The position numbers were made by a program, and so were the translations under genes. Shown piece by piece: positions 16,831 through 24,219 of a stretch of 48,568 nt of DNA. The first letter of the stretch is position 1. Each line of letters opens with the position of its first letter. The notes under the pieces were generated by a model. It saw only the letters and a list, made by a program, of their open reading frames with translations. It was not told the origin of the DNA and ran no database searches. This DNA comes from a virus, in IMG/VR virus record IMGVR_UViG_3300005290_000007, positions 1-48,568 of that record; one strand, given 5' to 3'.

Positions 16831-17043
16831 ACGCTCATTCTCTAAATAGCAAAGCCCCTACATAAGTAGAGGCGTTATAAAAGCGATCGGATACCCGTGT
16901 GCTTATATTTCATATTGCCAAATAAGGTAATGCCTTATTGGATGGCTAAGTTAATTTATTATTTTTTGATTACATGTGTCCATTTTTGGACATAAGAAAA
17001 GCCCCCGGTATGGAGGCTTGAAGATTGAAGTAGGTCGATATTG
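16831..17043. other. Noncoding spacer with four hairpins before the terminase gene
   Basis: No convincing gene lies in these 213 bases. Four inverted repeats follow one another: 16854-16861 with 16866-16873 (one mismatch, loop ATAA), AATAAGG/CCTTATT at 16921-16939, TGTCCA/TGGACA at 16977-16992 with loop TTTT, and a terminator-like hairpin at 17001-17017. The spacer separates the upstream regulatory-looking genes from the structural operon, so it probably holds the end of one transcript and the start of another. I see no clear TAnnTTTG promoter on the minus strand. Confidence 0.7.
16991..17017 (-). terminator. Rho-independent terminator candidate
   Basis: On the minus strand GCCTCC pairs with GGGGGC (six pairs, one G-U) around ATACC, followed by TTTTCTTAT. 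It lies 26 bases past the stop of the 89-aa gene at 17044 and ahead of the terminase gene. Confidence 0.65.
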
Positions 17044-17313
17044 TTATACTGCCTTTGTAAATTCATCTAACAATTTGGTTTTATCAGTTTCTTCCTGCTC
17101 TATGAAATCAATATTCTTTACCACTCCCTCAATCTTATTTTTCATTCCCTCAGCCACTATTGATTTTACAATTACATCTGCGATCTTAACCTTTACATTT
17201 GCTTCGCTAAGTTCTACGCTTCTTTCGTCAATATCTGACCAAAGTTCAGCAAGTTTAAATCTGAGTTCAGGAAGACTACTTATCAGCTTCCTTGTTCTGG
17301 GTGTCTTTGCCAT
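17044..17313 (-). CDS. 89-aa protein upstream of terminase; small-terminase candidate, uncertain
   Basis: Helical, charged protein (SLPELRFKLAELWSDIDERS, then an ADVIVKSIVAEGMKNKIEG segment) whose gene overlaps the end of the preceding zinc-motif gene by 38 bp. Small terminases usually sit immediately before the large subunit, and this is the nearest gene, but it is shorter than usual and shows no clear helix-turn-helix. The 95-aa protein at 26779-27066 competes for the same role. Confidence 0.6.
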   Translation of the reverse strand: MAKTPRTRKLISSLPELRFKLAELWSDIDERSVELSEANVKVKIADVIVKSIVAEGMKNKIEGVVKNIDFIEQEETDKTKLLDEFTKAV

Positions 17314-18016
17314 GTTGTTTAATTTTACGTTTTATTTGAATAATTGTTTTCTTTATTTCTATGAGTTCTTCCCCAATAATTTCTTTCGGAACTCCTTGGT
17401 TAATTAATTGTTTTTTCAAATATGCCTCTCTTAATTCATCCCTCATCTTTTTGCCTCTTTTCTTAACCGCTTCCAAATGCCTAGTTTTGTTTTTATTCTC
17501 CCACTCTCTTTTCATTTTCTTTACAATATCAGGATTTTCTATTCTAAATTTTTTAGCAGCAGCAATAGCTTTTGTTGGGTTATAATTTCTCTTTGCCGAT
17601 TCTCTTGACAATTTTCTTGATCTTTCTAAATCTTTATAATAACGTTCCTGGTTTCGTGTTTTTATTTTAACACTATTTTTTTTAGCATACTCTTTGGCGT
17701 ATATTGAAATTTTATATTTATTTCTTAAATATGATTTATGGCATACCTCTTTTCTTTTCTCTTTATTATTTTCCCTGTAACGCTTAGCAGATATTTTTTC
17801 TCTGTCCCTAACTTTTTTCAGCTTTTTAGGATCATTTTTTATTTTTTCATTATAATGTTTTTTTGCCTTCTTATTAGCCCGTTCTCTTGACTTATCTATA
17901 TCCCTGTTATAATATTCTTTTTGAGCTATACTGCAACATTCTTTACATGGCCGTGACTTACCTTTACTAAACTCACTCTCATCTTTTTCAATATGGCATT
18001 TACTACAGACTTTCAT
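17276..18016 (-). CDS. Lysine-rich zinc-motif protein (246 aa)
   Basis: The N-terminus carries CSKCHIEKDESEFSKG followed by CKECC, a treble-clef-like four-cysteine motif common in phage DNA-binding and HNH-associated proteins. The remainder is an extremely basic helical region with repeated YxK/R and NKxK patterns, and no HNH catalytic residues are visible. It shares the C-x2-C...F...C-x2-C module with the neighbouring 185-aa protein. A nucleic-acid-binding role is likely; whether it is a regulator or a remnant of a homing endonuclease cannot be told from the sequence. Confidence 0.75.
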   Translation of the reverse strand: MKVCSKCHIEKDESEFSKGKSRPCKECCSIAQKEYYNRDIDKSRERANKKAKKHYNEKIKNDPKKLKKVRDREKISAKRYRENNKEKRKEVCHKSYLRNKYKISIYAKEYAKKNSVKIKTRNQERYYKDLERSRKLSRESAKRNYNPTKAIAAAKKFRIENPDIVKKMKREWENKNKTRHLEAVKKRGKKMRDELREAYLKKQLINQGVPKEIIGEELIEIKKTIIQIKRKIKQHGKDTQNKEADK

Positions 18017-18570
18017 TTCAGGCTTCTTTTATAAATAAGTTCATTCTTCTTTCTTTTAACAACCCAAGGATGGGTGTGTAAAAAATCGTATGAATATTTA
18101 TTACACCTAACAAGAAGTCCTCTTATATAAGAATTTGACATTTTATTACTTTTATTTTGGCAAGTGTTACAGTAAGTATTTATTTCATATTTATGATGGC
18201 GAAAATAAAATTGAAAATTATCTAAACTAAGTTCTCTTTTGCATTTAGGGCATATTTTATACCCGTTTTTATTGGGCATATTATAATTAGGATCAGTATT
18301 AACTTTAATATTTGTTTGTAGTGAAACAAACTTAGGTTCATCTCTTAATTTCATAATGACGTTGTAAATGAATCTTCTCATATTTTCAAACGTACATTCT
18401 TCCCCTTTTGTTTCTAACTTTAAATAGGCGTCATTAACTACATCACAAGGATCAGAAACATATTGACCCTTTTTCTTCAATATGCTTTTTGCATAATTTA
18501 TAAAAGATTCATATTGCTTCTCAGTTATCACAAAACTAAAAACCGGCTTCAATTTTCTGGGGGAAAACAT
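18013..18570 (-). CDS. Sigma region 2-like protein with C-terminal zinc motif (185 aa)
   Basis: Residues about 15-80 (ITEKQYESFINYAKSIL, VSDPCDVVNDAYLKLE, then FENMRRFIYNVIMKLRDE) resemble region 2 of an ECF-type sigma factor: two helices, a D-V-V-x-D-A-Y-L-K-L stretch where sigma factors read DLVQEAFLRL, and a YIYxxI-like helix. No region 4 follows. Instead comes CPKC...CNTC, a zinc motif like that of the next gene product. The gene lies four genes before terL, directly downstream of a stand-alone HTH gene. It may help direct RNA polymerase to late promoters (inference). Confidence 0.6.
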   Translation of the reverse strand: MFSPRKLKPVFSFVITEKQYESFINYAKSILKKKGQYVSDPCDVVNDAYLKLETKGEECTFENMRRFIYNVIMKLRDEPKFVSLQTNIKVNTDPNYNMPNKNGYKICPKCKRELSLDNFQFYFRHHKYEINTYCNTCQNKSNKMSNSYIRGLLVRCNKYSYDFLHTHPWVVKRKKNELIYKRSLK

Positions 18571-18670
18571 CTGCCGGCCTTTTGATTTAATTAAAAACCG
18601 TTTTGCTCCCCAGCAACATAACGGCTAATACATAATGCTAATATAACAACTTATATAATACCAACCAAAA
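18571..18670. other. 100-bp spacer between the HTH gene and the sigma-like gene
   Basis: No frame with a convincing start is present. The spacer contains a possible minus-strand promoter at its upstream edge and leaves an untranslated leader of about 90 bases before the sigma-region-2-like gene, unusual in a genome where most genes touch. Confidence 0.5.
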
Positions 18671-18693
18671 TTAAGATAATAAATTTTTATCAA
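18666..18693 (-). promoter_or_regulatory. Possible Bacteroidota-type promoter
   Basis: On the minus strand TAATTTTG (18673-18666) fits the Bacteroidota -7 consensus TAnnTTTG. A TTG lies 17 bases upstream (18693-18691), slightly short of the usual spacing to the -33 element. It would start transcription about 90 bases before the sigma-like gene at 18570. Matches of this quality can occur by chance in AT-rich DNA. Confidence 0.35.
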
Positions 18694-18859
18694 GTACCAA
18701 TTTATAAAAATTAATGAACGACTTACATCCATGCTTCTTTACTAGCCTCTGAATACGCTTAGAAACAGCAGTTTCATTCAGCCTTAGCTTCCCAGCAATC
18801 GCTTTAACCGTCAACCCATCAGCCTTTAGCAACACTATTTGTTTTTCAATGTCAGTCAT
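18671..18859 (-). CDS. Sigma region 4 / GerE-like HTH protein (62 aa)
   Basis: Start chosen at the ATG 18859-18857 because it overlaps the preceding stop as ATGA. An upstream Met at 18868 is less likely. The protein reads MTDIEKQIVLLKADGLTVKA, then IAGKLRLNETAVSKRIQRL, the classic E-x-x-[IV]-L-x-L-x-x-x-G-L-[ST]-x-[KE]-x-IA-x-x-L-x-[LI] arrangement of sigma region 4 and LuxR/GerE helix-turn-helix domains, with nothing else attached. It should bind DNA, possibly at a -33 element, and could pair with the region 2-like protein encoded next. Confidence 0.75.
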   Translation of the reverse strand: MTDIEKQIVLLKADGLTVKAIAGKLRLNETAVSKRIQRLVKKHGCKSFINFYKLVLDKNLLS

Positions 18860-19536
18860 ACCTCCCATCTTGATTTATTTGGATACAATTCCTCCAGAAC
18901 GATCTTCATCGGCTCCCTCACCCCATTACTACCAGTTGAGAAAAACATCTTACCATTAATGATTTCATATATCCCTTCCTTACTTAACAACTGATCTATT
19001 TTACAATCTTCCATAAACACACCGTCAAGCTGTAATGAATTGCAGTAGTACGATTTTATACATATCTCATTCTCCTTGCCGGTGAATAACGTTCTAAACT
19101 TAGCCTTATTATAAACTATCGGGGTATGTATATCGAAGTTTAATGCATCTGGGATAAAACTAAGAGTACGCTGAACCGCTTCACCATACCTGGAAGATAA
19201 TCCTCTTGCATACTCATTAGCCAGCCAACCGTTATTCCAGTACTTAATATCTGATACTTGTAATGGCTGTAAAAGAAAGTGATCATCATTCCAAAATATA
19301 AAATTATCTGTTACATTGCTCCAGCCACAAGCAAGTAATATTTTATGGTATATGGAGTATTGTTTCCTGCCTACATAATTTTCTGATATGTATGATGCAC
19401 CCTTATACCATTCAGGAGTACGTCCTATGATTATAAGATTAGTGAATCCAGTTAAGTATTTATCTATTGATCGTAGTGAATACCGTAGTTCTTCGCCGTC
19501 GTGAATATCGGGTTTATATGGGAGGATAATGGTCAT
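18856..19536 (-). CDS. Stealth-like glycosyl/sugar-phosphate transferase (226 aa)
   Basis: Starts with ILPYKPDIHDGEELRYSLRSI, abbreviated here as YKPD...LRYSLRSI, the opening of Stealth and related transferases that act on capsule or surface glycans. IIIGRTPEWYKG and NFIFWNDDHFLLQPL (the NDD metal-binding motif near residues 82-84) follow. Stealth proteins transfer sugar phosphates to polysaccharide. It ends the glycan island and overlaps both neighbours by four bases. The substrate could be the host surface, the virion, or a small molecule. Confidence 0.7.
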   Translation of the reverse strand: MTIILPYKPDIHDGEELRYSLRSIDKYLTGFTNLIIIGRTPEWYKGASYISENYVGRKQYSIYHKILLACGWSNVTDNFIFWNDDHFLLQPLQVSDIKYWNNGWLANEYARGLSSRYGEAVQRTLSFIPDALNFDIHTPIVYNKAKFRTLFTGKENEICIKSYYCNSLQLDGVFMEDCKIDQLLSKEGIYEIINGKMFFSTGSNGVREPMKIVLEELYPNKSRWEV

Positions 19537-19748
19537 TTAATAATTTCTTTTAAAACATCGAAATTTATTAACCCGATTTCCTCCGCCTTTTCCATGCTGA
19601 TTACTAATGTGTCAACTTCCATTCCATGTTCTACCACAATATTAACCATGTCATACTGATCAACTCTTACCGAACTAATTCTATGAGTAACATTTTTACC
19701 CTCTTTGATACTATATAAACTGTTTTTATATGCTATTACTTTATTCAT
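19533..19748 (-). CDS. Hypothetical protein (71 aa)
   Basis: Start placed at the ATG 19748-19746, immediately after the stop of the methyltransferase gene (19750). A longer frame starting at 19832 would overlap that gene by 83 bp. The product starts MNKVIAYKNSLYSIKEGKNV and has a strand-strand-strand-helix pattern like a small beta-barrel with a C-terminal helix. Unrecognised. It overlaps the next gene by four bases. Confidence 0.65.
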   Translation of the reverse strand: MNKVIAYKNSLYSIKEGKNVTHRISSVRVDQYDMVNIVVEHGMEVDTLVISMEKAEEIGLINFDVLKEIIK

Positions 19749-19749
19749 A

Positions 19750-20433
19750 TCATTTTCTTTTAAACCCCATTGATAAAATATTCTGTAAATGATTATCTGA
19801 ACTATTTTGTATTGTTCCATCTTTGGTAACAAGATCCCTTACCGCCTTTCTCACAATATTCTCATGATCTGATTCTGCAACCGCATCCCATCCGTAAGAC
19901 TTCATAAATGCTGTTAATGACCAGGGAGTAAAATGACGAATATGTTCATCCGGTTTTAAATGATGCCATGATTCAAACCATTGTATCCCATGAGTATGAT
20001 AATGACAGTACGGTAATGAAACTATAACGGTATGGCATGGTAACTCATGTAAAAATCCACATTCAGGAAAGTGTTCTAACACATCATGAAACGTATACAC
20101 ATCAGCTTTCACAAACTCAGGCATCACATAAGCCCCGTCAAGAGGCACTCCGGTAATATCAAAGCCATAGGTATAGGGGACATGGTTCTTAACAGAGTTA
20201 ATAAACGCTGCATTACCATAACCAACATCCATGAGCGATCTGATTGGCTTACCATGCACTCCTAAAGCAAACCCTAGTCTTAACGCTTGCAATAAATCAG
20301 ATCCTTGTTTATATTCCGGCTTATCATAGATAGCTGAATATTCAGGATCGTATTTGAACGGCCTGTGATCAACTTGAGTTATTACTCCGAAGTTGTCTAT
20401 TTCGTATTGGCGGCCTTTACAGGTGAAGGTCAT
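19750..20433 (-). CDS. Class I SAM-dependent methyltransferase (227 aa)
   Basis: A Rossmann-type SAM site is visible: RSLMDVGYGNAAFINSV near residues 65-81 (motif I, G-x-G), YGFDITG (motif II acidic residue), VYTFHDVLEHFPE (the DVLEH signature of Methyltransferase 23/11-type enzymes) and HLKPDEHIRHFTPWSL. Such enzymes methylate small molecules, sugars or glycans. The setting among glycosyltransferases suggests a glycan substrate. It overlaps the preceding 68-aa gene as ATGA. Confidence 0.8.
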   Translation of the reverse strand: MTFTCKGRQYEIDNFGVITQVDHRPFKYDPEYSAIYDKPEYKQGSDLLQALRLGFALGVHGKPIRSLMDVGYGNAAFINSVKNHVPYTYGFDITGVPLDGAYVMPEFVKADVYTFHDVLEHFPECGFLHELPCHTVIVSLPYCHYHTHGIQWFESWHHLKPDEHIRHFTPWSLTAFMKSYGWDAVAESDHENIVRKAVRDLVTKDGTIQNSSDNHLQNILSMGFKRK

Positions 20434-20636
20434 TCTTGATAAACTATTTTTTTTATTAATTGCTTATTTGATTTTAATTTATCTATTTCTTTTTTAGCCT
20501 CATCATAATTATTATAAACTCTTGCACAAATATCCCATTCATCAAGCGATGCACCCGACCAAAAAAACAATATTTTTCTTTGAATATAAAATCCTGGTTG
20601 TGATCCGCCCCTTTGTTCAATTATTCTATATTTCAT
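20430..20636 (-). CDS. Hypothetical protein (68 aa)
   Basis: Short protein beginning MKYRIIEQRGGSQPGFYIQ with a Trp-rich core (FFWSGASLDEWDICARVY) and a charged C-terminal helix (DEAKKEIDKL). The pattern of strand, WxxxWDxC and YxxYDEAKxxI resembles small beta-beta-alpha modules frequently found in Bacteroidota phages, without a known role. It overlaps the next gene as ATGA. Confidence 0.65.
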   Translation of the reverse strand: MKYRIIEQRGGSQPGFYIQRKILFFWSGASLDEWDICARVYNNYDEAKKEIDKLKSNKQLIKKIVYQE

Positions 20637-20657
20637 CTTACTTTTTTTAAATATAAA

Positions 20658-20786
20658 TTAAAATATATTATCCCAATAATTTGAATTTCCATTAATATCA
20701 TCAATTATTGATATTACACCATAGTAAATCATAAATATTGATGGCACTACAATAAAGATTATAAATGCTAAATTAGGACTTGTCAT
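20658..20786 (-). CDS. Small membrane protein (42 aa)
   Basis: A 43-codon frame whose ATG (20786-20784) overlaps the stop of the GT9-like gene as ATGA. The product has one strongly hydrophobic helix (LAFIIFIVVPSIFMIYYGVI) followed by a polar tail (DDINGNSNYWDN). Coupling plus a clean single transmembrane design supports a real gene. Function unknown. It is one of several micro-genes of this kind in the island. Confidence 0.6.
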   Translation of the reverse strand: MTSPNLAFIIFIVVPSIFMIYYGVISIIDDINGNSNYWDNIF

Positions 20787-21580
20787 TTTATACGTTTTAA
20801 ATGTGAATCCGGCATCATATCAGCCGTAAATGTATGTGAAGGCGATAAATATTCTGAGCCTAGTAAATGTTCATTATATGTACCTAGATGACAGTTAGTT
20901 TTTGTTCCGTTCATTACCAATGAGTATTCTTTTCCTATCCCTTGCGCAATAGTTAAGGCAACTCCTTGATTGCAGTATAGTGCTTCTGTATCTCTTATTA
21001 AACGAGCCATCTCTAATAAATTCTCTGTTGGCAGGTGTTCAATAGCGCCGAATCTAATTGTAAAATCCAACCACTCACATTGCAACCCGATAAAATAAAC
21101 TTTGCCATGCCGCTTCATAGCTTCTTCATATATTGTTCGCCATTTATATTGGAGTCCGTTCCAACGTGGTGTTAAATGAATCAATGCGAACTTTTCTTCA
21201 CGTTTATAAGCATCATCTATTTTCAGAAATGGTTTCCTGTGATCTGCTTTAATACCAAATTGATCGAAGTATCTTTTTATAATATGAATCCTTCCACGTT
21301 GTGATTGCCGTCTTGCGTCGTCCAGATCATAATCGTATTTCAGATTAGGCCAGTTAAAGTAATTCCAGTTATCATCTATCGGTACAAATGGGTGAACTTC
21401 TTTTATTCCTGGTTGCTGAAGTAATAAATCTTTACAAAAAGTAAACTGATCGCCATAAACATATTTAGCTTGCTTGATGTAAACAATAGCATTATCGCTG
21501 CTATTACGTTTTTCAAGTTCCTGAATACAGGGGATTGAAAAGACTATATCACCGGCGTTACCTGAGTGGGAGTATATCAT
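20783..21580 (-). CDS. GT-B glycosyltransferase, GT9/heptosyltransferase-like (265 aa)
   Basis: Opens with SGNAGDIVFSIPCIQELEK, the G-D-x-x-x-[ST]-x-P-x-[IL]-x-x-L signature of GT9 (ADP-heptose:LPS heptosyltransferase-like) enzymes. The middle has FALIHLTPRWNGLQYKWRT and YFIGLQCEW, and near residues 205-225 comes CNQGVALTIAQGIGKEYSL, the equivalent of the D-[ST]-G-x-x-H-x-A-x-A-x-G-x-P nucleotide-sugar site. It is shorter than bacterial heptosyltransferases (about 350 aa). Probably modifies a surface glycan. Confidence 0.75.
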   Translation of the reverse strand: MIYSHSGNAGDIVFSIPCIQELEKRNSSDNAIVYIKQAKYVYGDQFTFCKDLLLQQPGIKEVHPFVPIDDNWNYFNWPNLKYDYDLDDARRQSQRGRIHIIKRYFDQFGIKADHRKPFLKIDDAYKREEKFALIHLTPRWNGLQYKWRTIYEEAMKRHGKVYFIGLQCEWLDFTIRFGAIEHLPTENLLEMARLIRDTEALYCNQGVALTIAQGIGKEYSLVMNGTKTNCHLGTYNEHLLGSEYLSPSHTFTADMMPDSHLKRIK

Positions 21581-22074
21581 AAACTCGCAATTAAAATCCC
21601 ATCCTTTGTAGGATTATCAACGAAAGTAATTTTATAATCAGGGTTAATATTCCGTATCTCTTTCAGTACATCCTCTCTAGTATAAGGAACTTTGTACCAT
21701 TCCCACATATACCAATCATCAATAATGATCGTATGTGTTTTAATCTTGTGCCTTGCAATCTGTTTAAGCTCTTCGAGTAACGGGAATGATGTATCTGTTA
21801 TTTCACCTTCACCCTGGTAATGGGCATCGAGCCAAAAAGTAATCTTTTCATTTATCGGTTCTATCATACCAAGTAAATGCTTAGCACTATCACCTACGAA
21901 TAACGAAACATTAAGATTCTGTATTTGATAACCGTGCTTAATATCTATTGATAATATTTCTTTAATACCCGCCTCAATCATAGCTGCGATACCATCACCC
22001 TTGTAAGTGCCGGTTTCAACACCCACTTCATTCGGGTATTCTTTGAATAAGTTTCTATTTGGAGGGAGGCTCAT
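21577..22074 (-). CDS. Class I methyltransferase-like protein (165 aa)
   Basis: Contains EVGVETGTYKGDGIAAM near residues 16-32 (motif I-like G-T-Y-x-G), ILSIDIKHG, FVGDSAKHL, ITFWLDAHYQGEG and HTIIIDDWYMW. The order GTYxG / D / GDS / DAHY / IIDD fits Methyltransferase 24/FkbM-like enzymes acting on small molecules or sugars. The gene starts at an ATG overlapping the preceding 32-aa gene (ATGA) and ends overlapping the GT9-like gene. Confidence 0.7.
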   Translation of the reverse strand: MSLPPNRNLFKEYPNEVGVETGTYKGDGIAAMIEAGIKEILSIDIKHGYQIQNLNVSLFVGDSAKHLLGMIEPINEKITFWLDAHYQGEGEITDTSFPLLEELKQIARHKIKTHTIIIDDWYMWEWYKVPYTREDVLKEIRNINPDYKITFVDNPTKDGILIASL

Positions 22075-22169
22075 AAATTAATAATGATTACCATGATTAA
22101 ACAAGTTAGCGCAATTGATAATAAATACAAATCTTCTCTGTCTTTAGGGTAAAAATCTTTAAGTGTCAT
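22071..22169 (-). CDS. Micro-membrane protein (32 aa)
   Basis: A 33-codon frame coupled at both ends: its ATG at 22169 overlaps the preceding TGA, and its own TGA at 22071-22073 overlaps the next ATG. The product has a charged N-terminus (TLKDFYPKDRED) and one hydrophobic helix to the end (LYLLSIALTCLIMVIIINL). The double ATGA overlap strongly supports translation. Function unknown. Confidence 0.6.
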   Translation of the reverse strand: MTLKDFYPKDREDLYLLSIALTCLIMVIIINL

Positions 22170-22336
22170 AACTGCTCCCCATTTAAGATCCAATTAGTAC
22201 CGTCAAACTTTATTACATCATCACCCTTCGTATAAATCCTACCATTACGAGTCCAGCCGTTAGCTAGAAGCCAATCGGTGTGAAGGCCTATAGGTGAGTT
22301 GACTTGTTTTATAATATCTTCTCTTTCTTCTTGCAT
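22166..22336 (-). CDS. Small Trp/Gly-containing protein (56 aa)
   Basis: Starts at an ATG inside the 3' end of the methyltransferase gene (28-bp overlap) and ends at TGA 22166-22168, overlapping the next micro-gene as ATGA. The product (MQEEREDIIKQVNSP, then THTDWLLANGWTRNG-like and DGTNWILNGEQL stretches) looks like a compact beta module and fills a gap otherwise lacking a gene. No family recognised. Confidence 0.6.
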   Translation of the reverse strand: MQEEREDIIKQVNSPIGLHTDWLLANGWTRNGRIYTKGDDVIKFDGTNWILNGEQL

Positions 22337-22908
22337 ACAAATATCGGTTCAATAGCAGCCGGGTTAACGATCTCTAACAATTCCAGCCCCGCCGTCTCAA
22401 TATCATCTACAATTTCCTGTTTGGATTTCCATACATGATGAAAATCTGTGCCGTCATCCTTAGTCTCGTAAGCTATTGGCATATCAAAGATAAAATATTC
22501 ACCGAATGAAGCAATCTTATTGAATATATCTAACCACTCATGAAAGCCGAAGTGTTTGAGGAAGCCGAATGAAATAACCAGGTCTGCGTATGATCCTGTA
22601 TGGGTAATCCTTATATCACCAACTATAAATTTAAATTGACTATTCTTTGTCTCTGCATATTTAATACAATCTTCGTTTAAGTCCATACCTATATAACTAA
22701 CGATACGACAATTATTAGATAATATATTTGCTAGCTGCCCTGTTCCGCAACCAATTTCTATAATATTATTTATCTCGTATTTCTTCACAGCATCACTTAC
22801 TGCCTTAGCATGATCTTCGTGAATATGTGGATTAAGTTTCCATTGCTGCTCTATAAACGAAAGCATACCTGGTTGTTTTAGATATTCGGAGTAGTCTGGG
22901 AGGCTCAT
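22309..22908 (-). CDS. SAM-dependent methyltransferase (199 aa)
   Basis: Canonical class I motifs: INNIIEIGCGTGQLANIL near residues 46-63 (motif I GCGTG), YIGMDLNEDCIKYA (motif II), FIVGDIR, and ADLVISFGFLKHF (motif IV). It resembles Methyltransferase 25-type enzymes that modify small molecules. The setting in the glycan island suggests sugar O- or N-methylation, or a cofactor role. Four-base overlap with the upstream gene. Confidence 0.85.
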   Translation of the reverse strand: MSLPDYSEYLKQPGMLSFIEQQWKLNPHIHEDHAKAVSDAVKKYEINNIIEIGCGTGQLANILSNNCRIVSYIGMDLNEDCIKYAETKNSQFKFIVGDIRITHTGSYADLVISFGFLKHFGFHEWLDIFNKIASFGEYFIFDMPIAYETKDDGTDFHHVWKSKQEIVDDIETAGLELLEIVNPAAIEPIFVCKKKEKIL

Positions 22909-23162
22909 AATGTTTTATTTAAAAATCTCTTTATAAAACGTGGCATTTTATAAGCTTCAAATATTAGTATAGCTGTAATTCTATTATAAACAAAGTCGTC
23001 TGCATGTTGATCTGAAATTTGTATAGTTACGTTTATTACACGATATGATTTATTAAAATAATTTTTGGTCTCATTTTTAAGCACTCTATTTAACCAATTT
23101 TTCATTGGATCATATTCATTAACTAAATCTTTATTTACGGTTAACAAGTGCTTTATTCTCAT
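22905..23162 (-). CDS. Hypothetical protein (85 aa)
   Basis: Starts MRIKHLLTVNKDLVNEYDP and continues with NRVLKNETKNYFNKSYRV and an INVTIQISDQHADDF strand, then a hydrophobic ITAILIFEAYKM and a basic end (PRFIKRFLNKTL). Overlapping stops and starts on both sides (ATGA) support expression. No recognised family. The amphipathic basic end might associate with a membrane. Confidence 0.65.
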   Translation of the reverse strand: MRIKHLLTVNKDLVNEYDPMKNWLNRVLKNETKNYFNKSYRVINVTIQISDQHADDFVYNRITAILIFEAYKMPRFIKRFLNKTL

Positions 23163-24016
23163 ATCTTCCCATTTTTAATCATCCAATCAAATATTAATTT
23201 AGGGTCACAAAACAAACAACCCTTATACGCCCCTGATTCTATTCTAGCGGGGTCGGGCCAGGCATTAATCAGCTTACTAAGATGTGGCGGGTAAAACATG
23301 ATGGTCTGTTTAGCTGCCAGAGTTTCATTGATAATCGACAACCCCGAAGGGAACCCAATAAAACAATCTAATCGTTTCAGTATCTCAACTACTACTGATA
23401 ATGGTTGGCCCACTGTGTTTATATATTTATCTTTTTCCATGAACGCCATTATTTGTTTTGGAATTTCTATATCATAATCGGCTCCTATTAAAACAAATTT
23501 ATAGTTAGGATTGTAGTCTGATATAAGCCCTATAAGTTTCATCCATTCAACTACACCCCACCCGCCCCAATGACGAGCGTTAGAATATGCGGAGGTGTAT
23601 ATCCCGATGTATTTAGTTTTAGCCCCGGTATAATAATTAGATGGCATCAATAACATTGCCTTATCATAGTCCAGTTCACTAGTAGTAAACTCCAACTTAA
23701 ACGTAGTCTTTAAATCAGGTAAATACTTTTCAATCCTATGACCTTGCTCTAAATGACTATTAGCTTCAAGATAAAACGTTTCAGGTGTTTTCTTCCATTT
23801 ACCATTGAAAGCATTTCGCTTAATTTTATTATACCCAGATTGAGGTATATATTCAAACGATTCAACTAACTGAGGGAATAAATCAAAAATCGCTTTACCT
23901 CGCTGTGGTGATCCATCGCCAATCTTCCAATGAAATTTTTCTTCTTGGTTAATTAGTTTCATAAATAACCAGATTGAATCGCCGATGCCGGGGCAGGTCG
24001 TGATAGTGCGGGTCAT
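23159..24016 (-). CDS. GT-B glycosyltransferase, GT9-like (285 aa)
   Basis: N-terminus TITTCPGIGDSIWLFMKLI holds the G-x-G-D-[SV] nucleotide-binding start of GT9-like enzymes. The second domain shows KYIGIYTSAYSNARHWGGW, FVLIGADYDIEI, INTVGQPLSVVVEILKRL and CFIGFPSGLSIINETLAA (site for the nucleotide sugar), followed by FCDP. The arrangement matches heptosyltransferase-like GT-B folds. It is the first large gene of the island and probably acts together with the second GT9-like enzyme. Confidence 0.75.
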   Translation of the reverse strand: MTRTITTCPGIGDSIWLFMKLINQEEKFHWKIGDGSPQRGKAIFDLFPQLVESFEYIPQSGYNKIKRNAFNGKWKKTPETFYLEANSHLEQGHRIEKYLPDLKTTFKLEFTTSELDYDKAMLLMPSNYYTGAKTKYIGIYTSAYSNARHWGGWGVVEWMKLIGLISDYNPNYKFVLIGADYDIEIPKQIMAFMEKDKYINTVGQPLSVVVEILKRLDCFIGFPSGLSIINETLAAKQTIMFYPPHLSKLINAWPDPARIESGAYKGCLFCDPKLIFDWMIKNGKI

Positions 24017-24219
24017 TTATTTTTATTATGTGGTTCTATAATAGTTATCGGTTCATCAATAATCTCTGTAAAAACCATCTTAGTTTCTTTAGTATTAAAA
24101 CTTGCATTTACGCTATACTCAGATAAATAAATATGCTTTGTCTTAAAATATTTCTTCATTACTTTAAGAATAGATTTTTCTAAGTCTGTCATGAAATTAT
24201 CGTAATCTTTAGGCATCAT
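24013..24219 (-). CDS. Hypothetical protein (68 aa)
   Basis: Begins MMPKDYDNFMTDLEKSILKV. Alternating polar and hydrophobic residues suggest a helix followed by three strands (KHIYLSEYSVNAS, KMVFTEIIDEPITII). Coupled to both neighbours by four-base overlaps. Unrecognised. Confidence 0.6.
   Translation of the reverse strand: MMPKDYDNFMTDLEKSILKVMKKYFKTKHIYLSEYSVNASFNTKETKMVFTEIIDEPITIIEPHNKNK

Noticed and set aside
16976-17407. A 143-codon plus-strand frame
   Set aside because: It lies opposite two minus-strand genes and begins in the hairpin spacer. Composition is Phe/Leu/Ser-rich as expected for antisense of AT-rich coding sequence.
17276-18016. HNH homing endonuclease
   Set aside because: The four-cysteine motif is typical of such proteins, but no HNH His/Asn catalytic cluster follows; the rest is a lysine-rich helical region.
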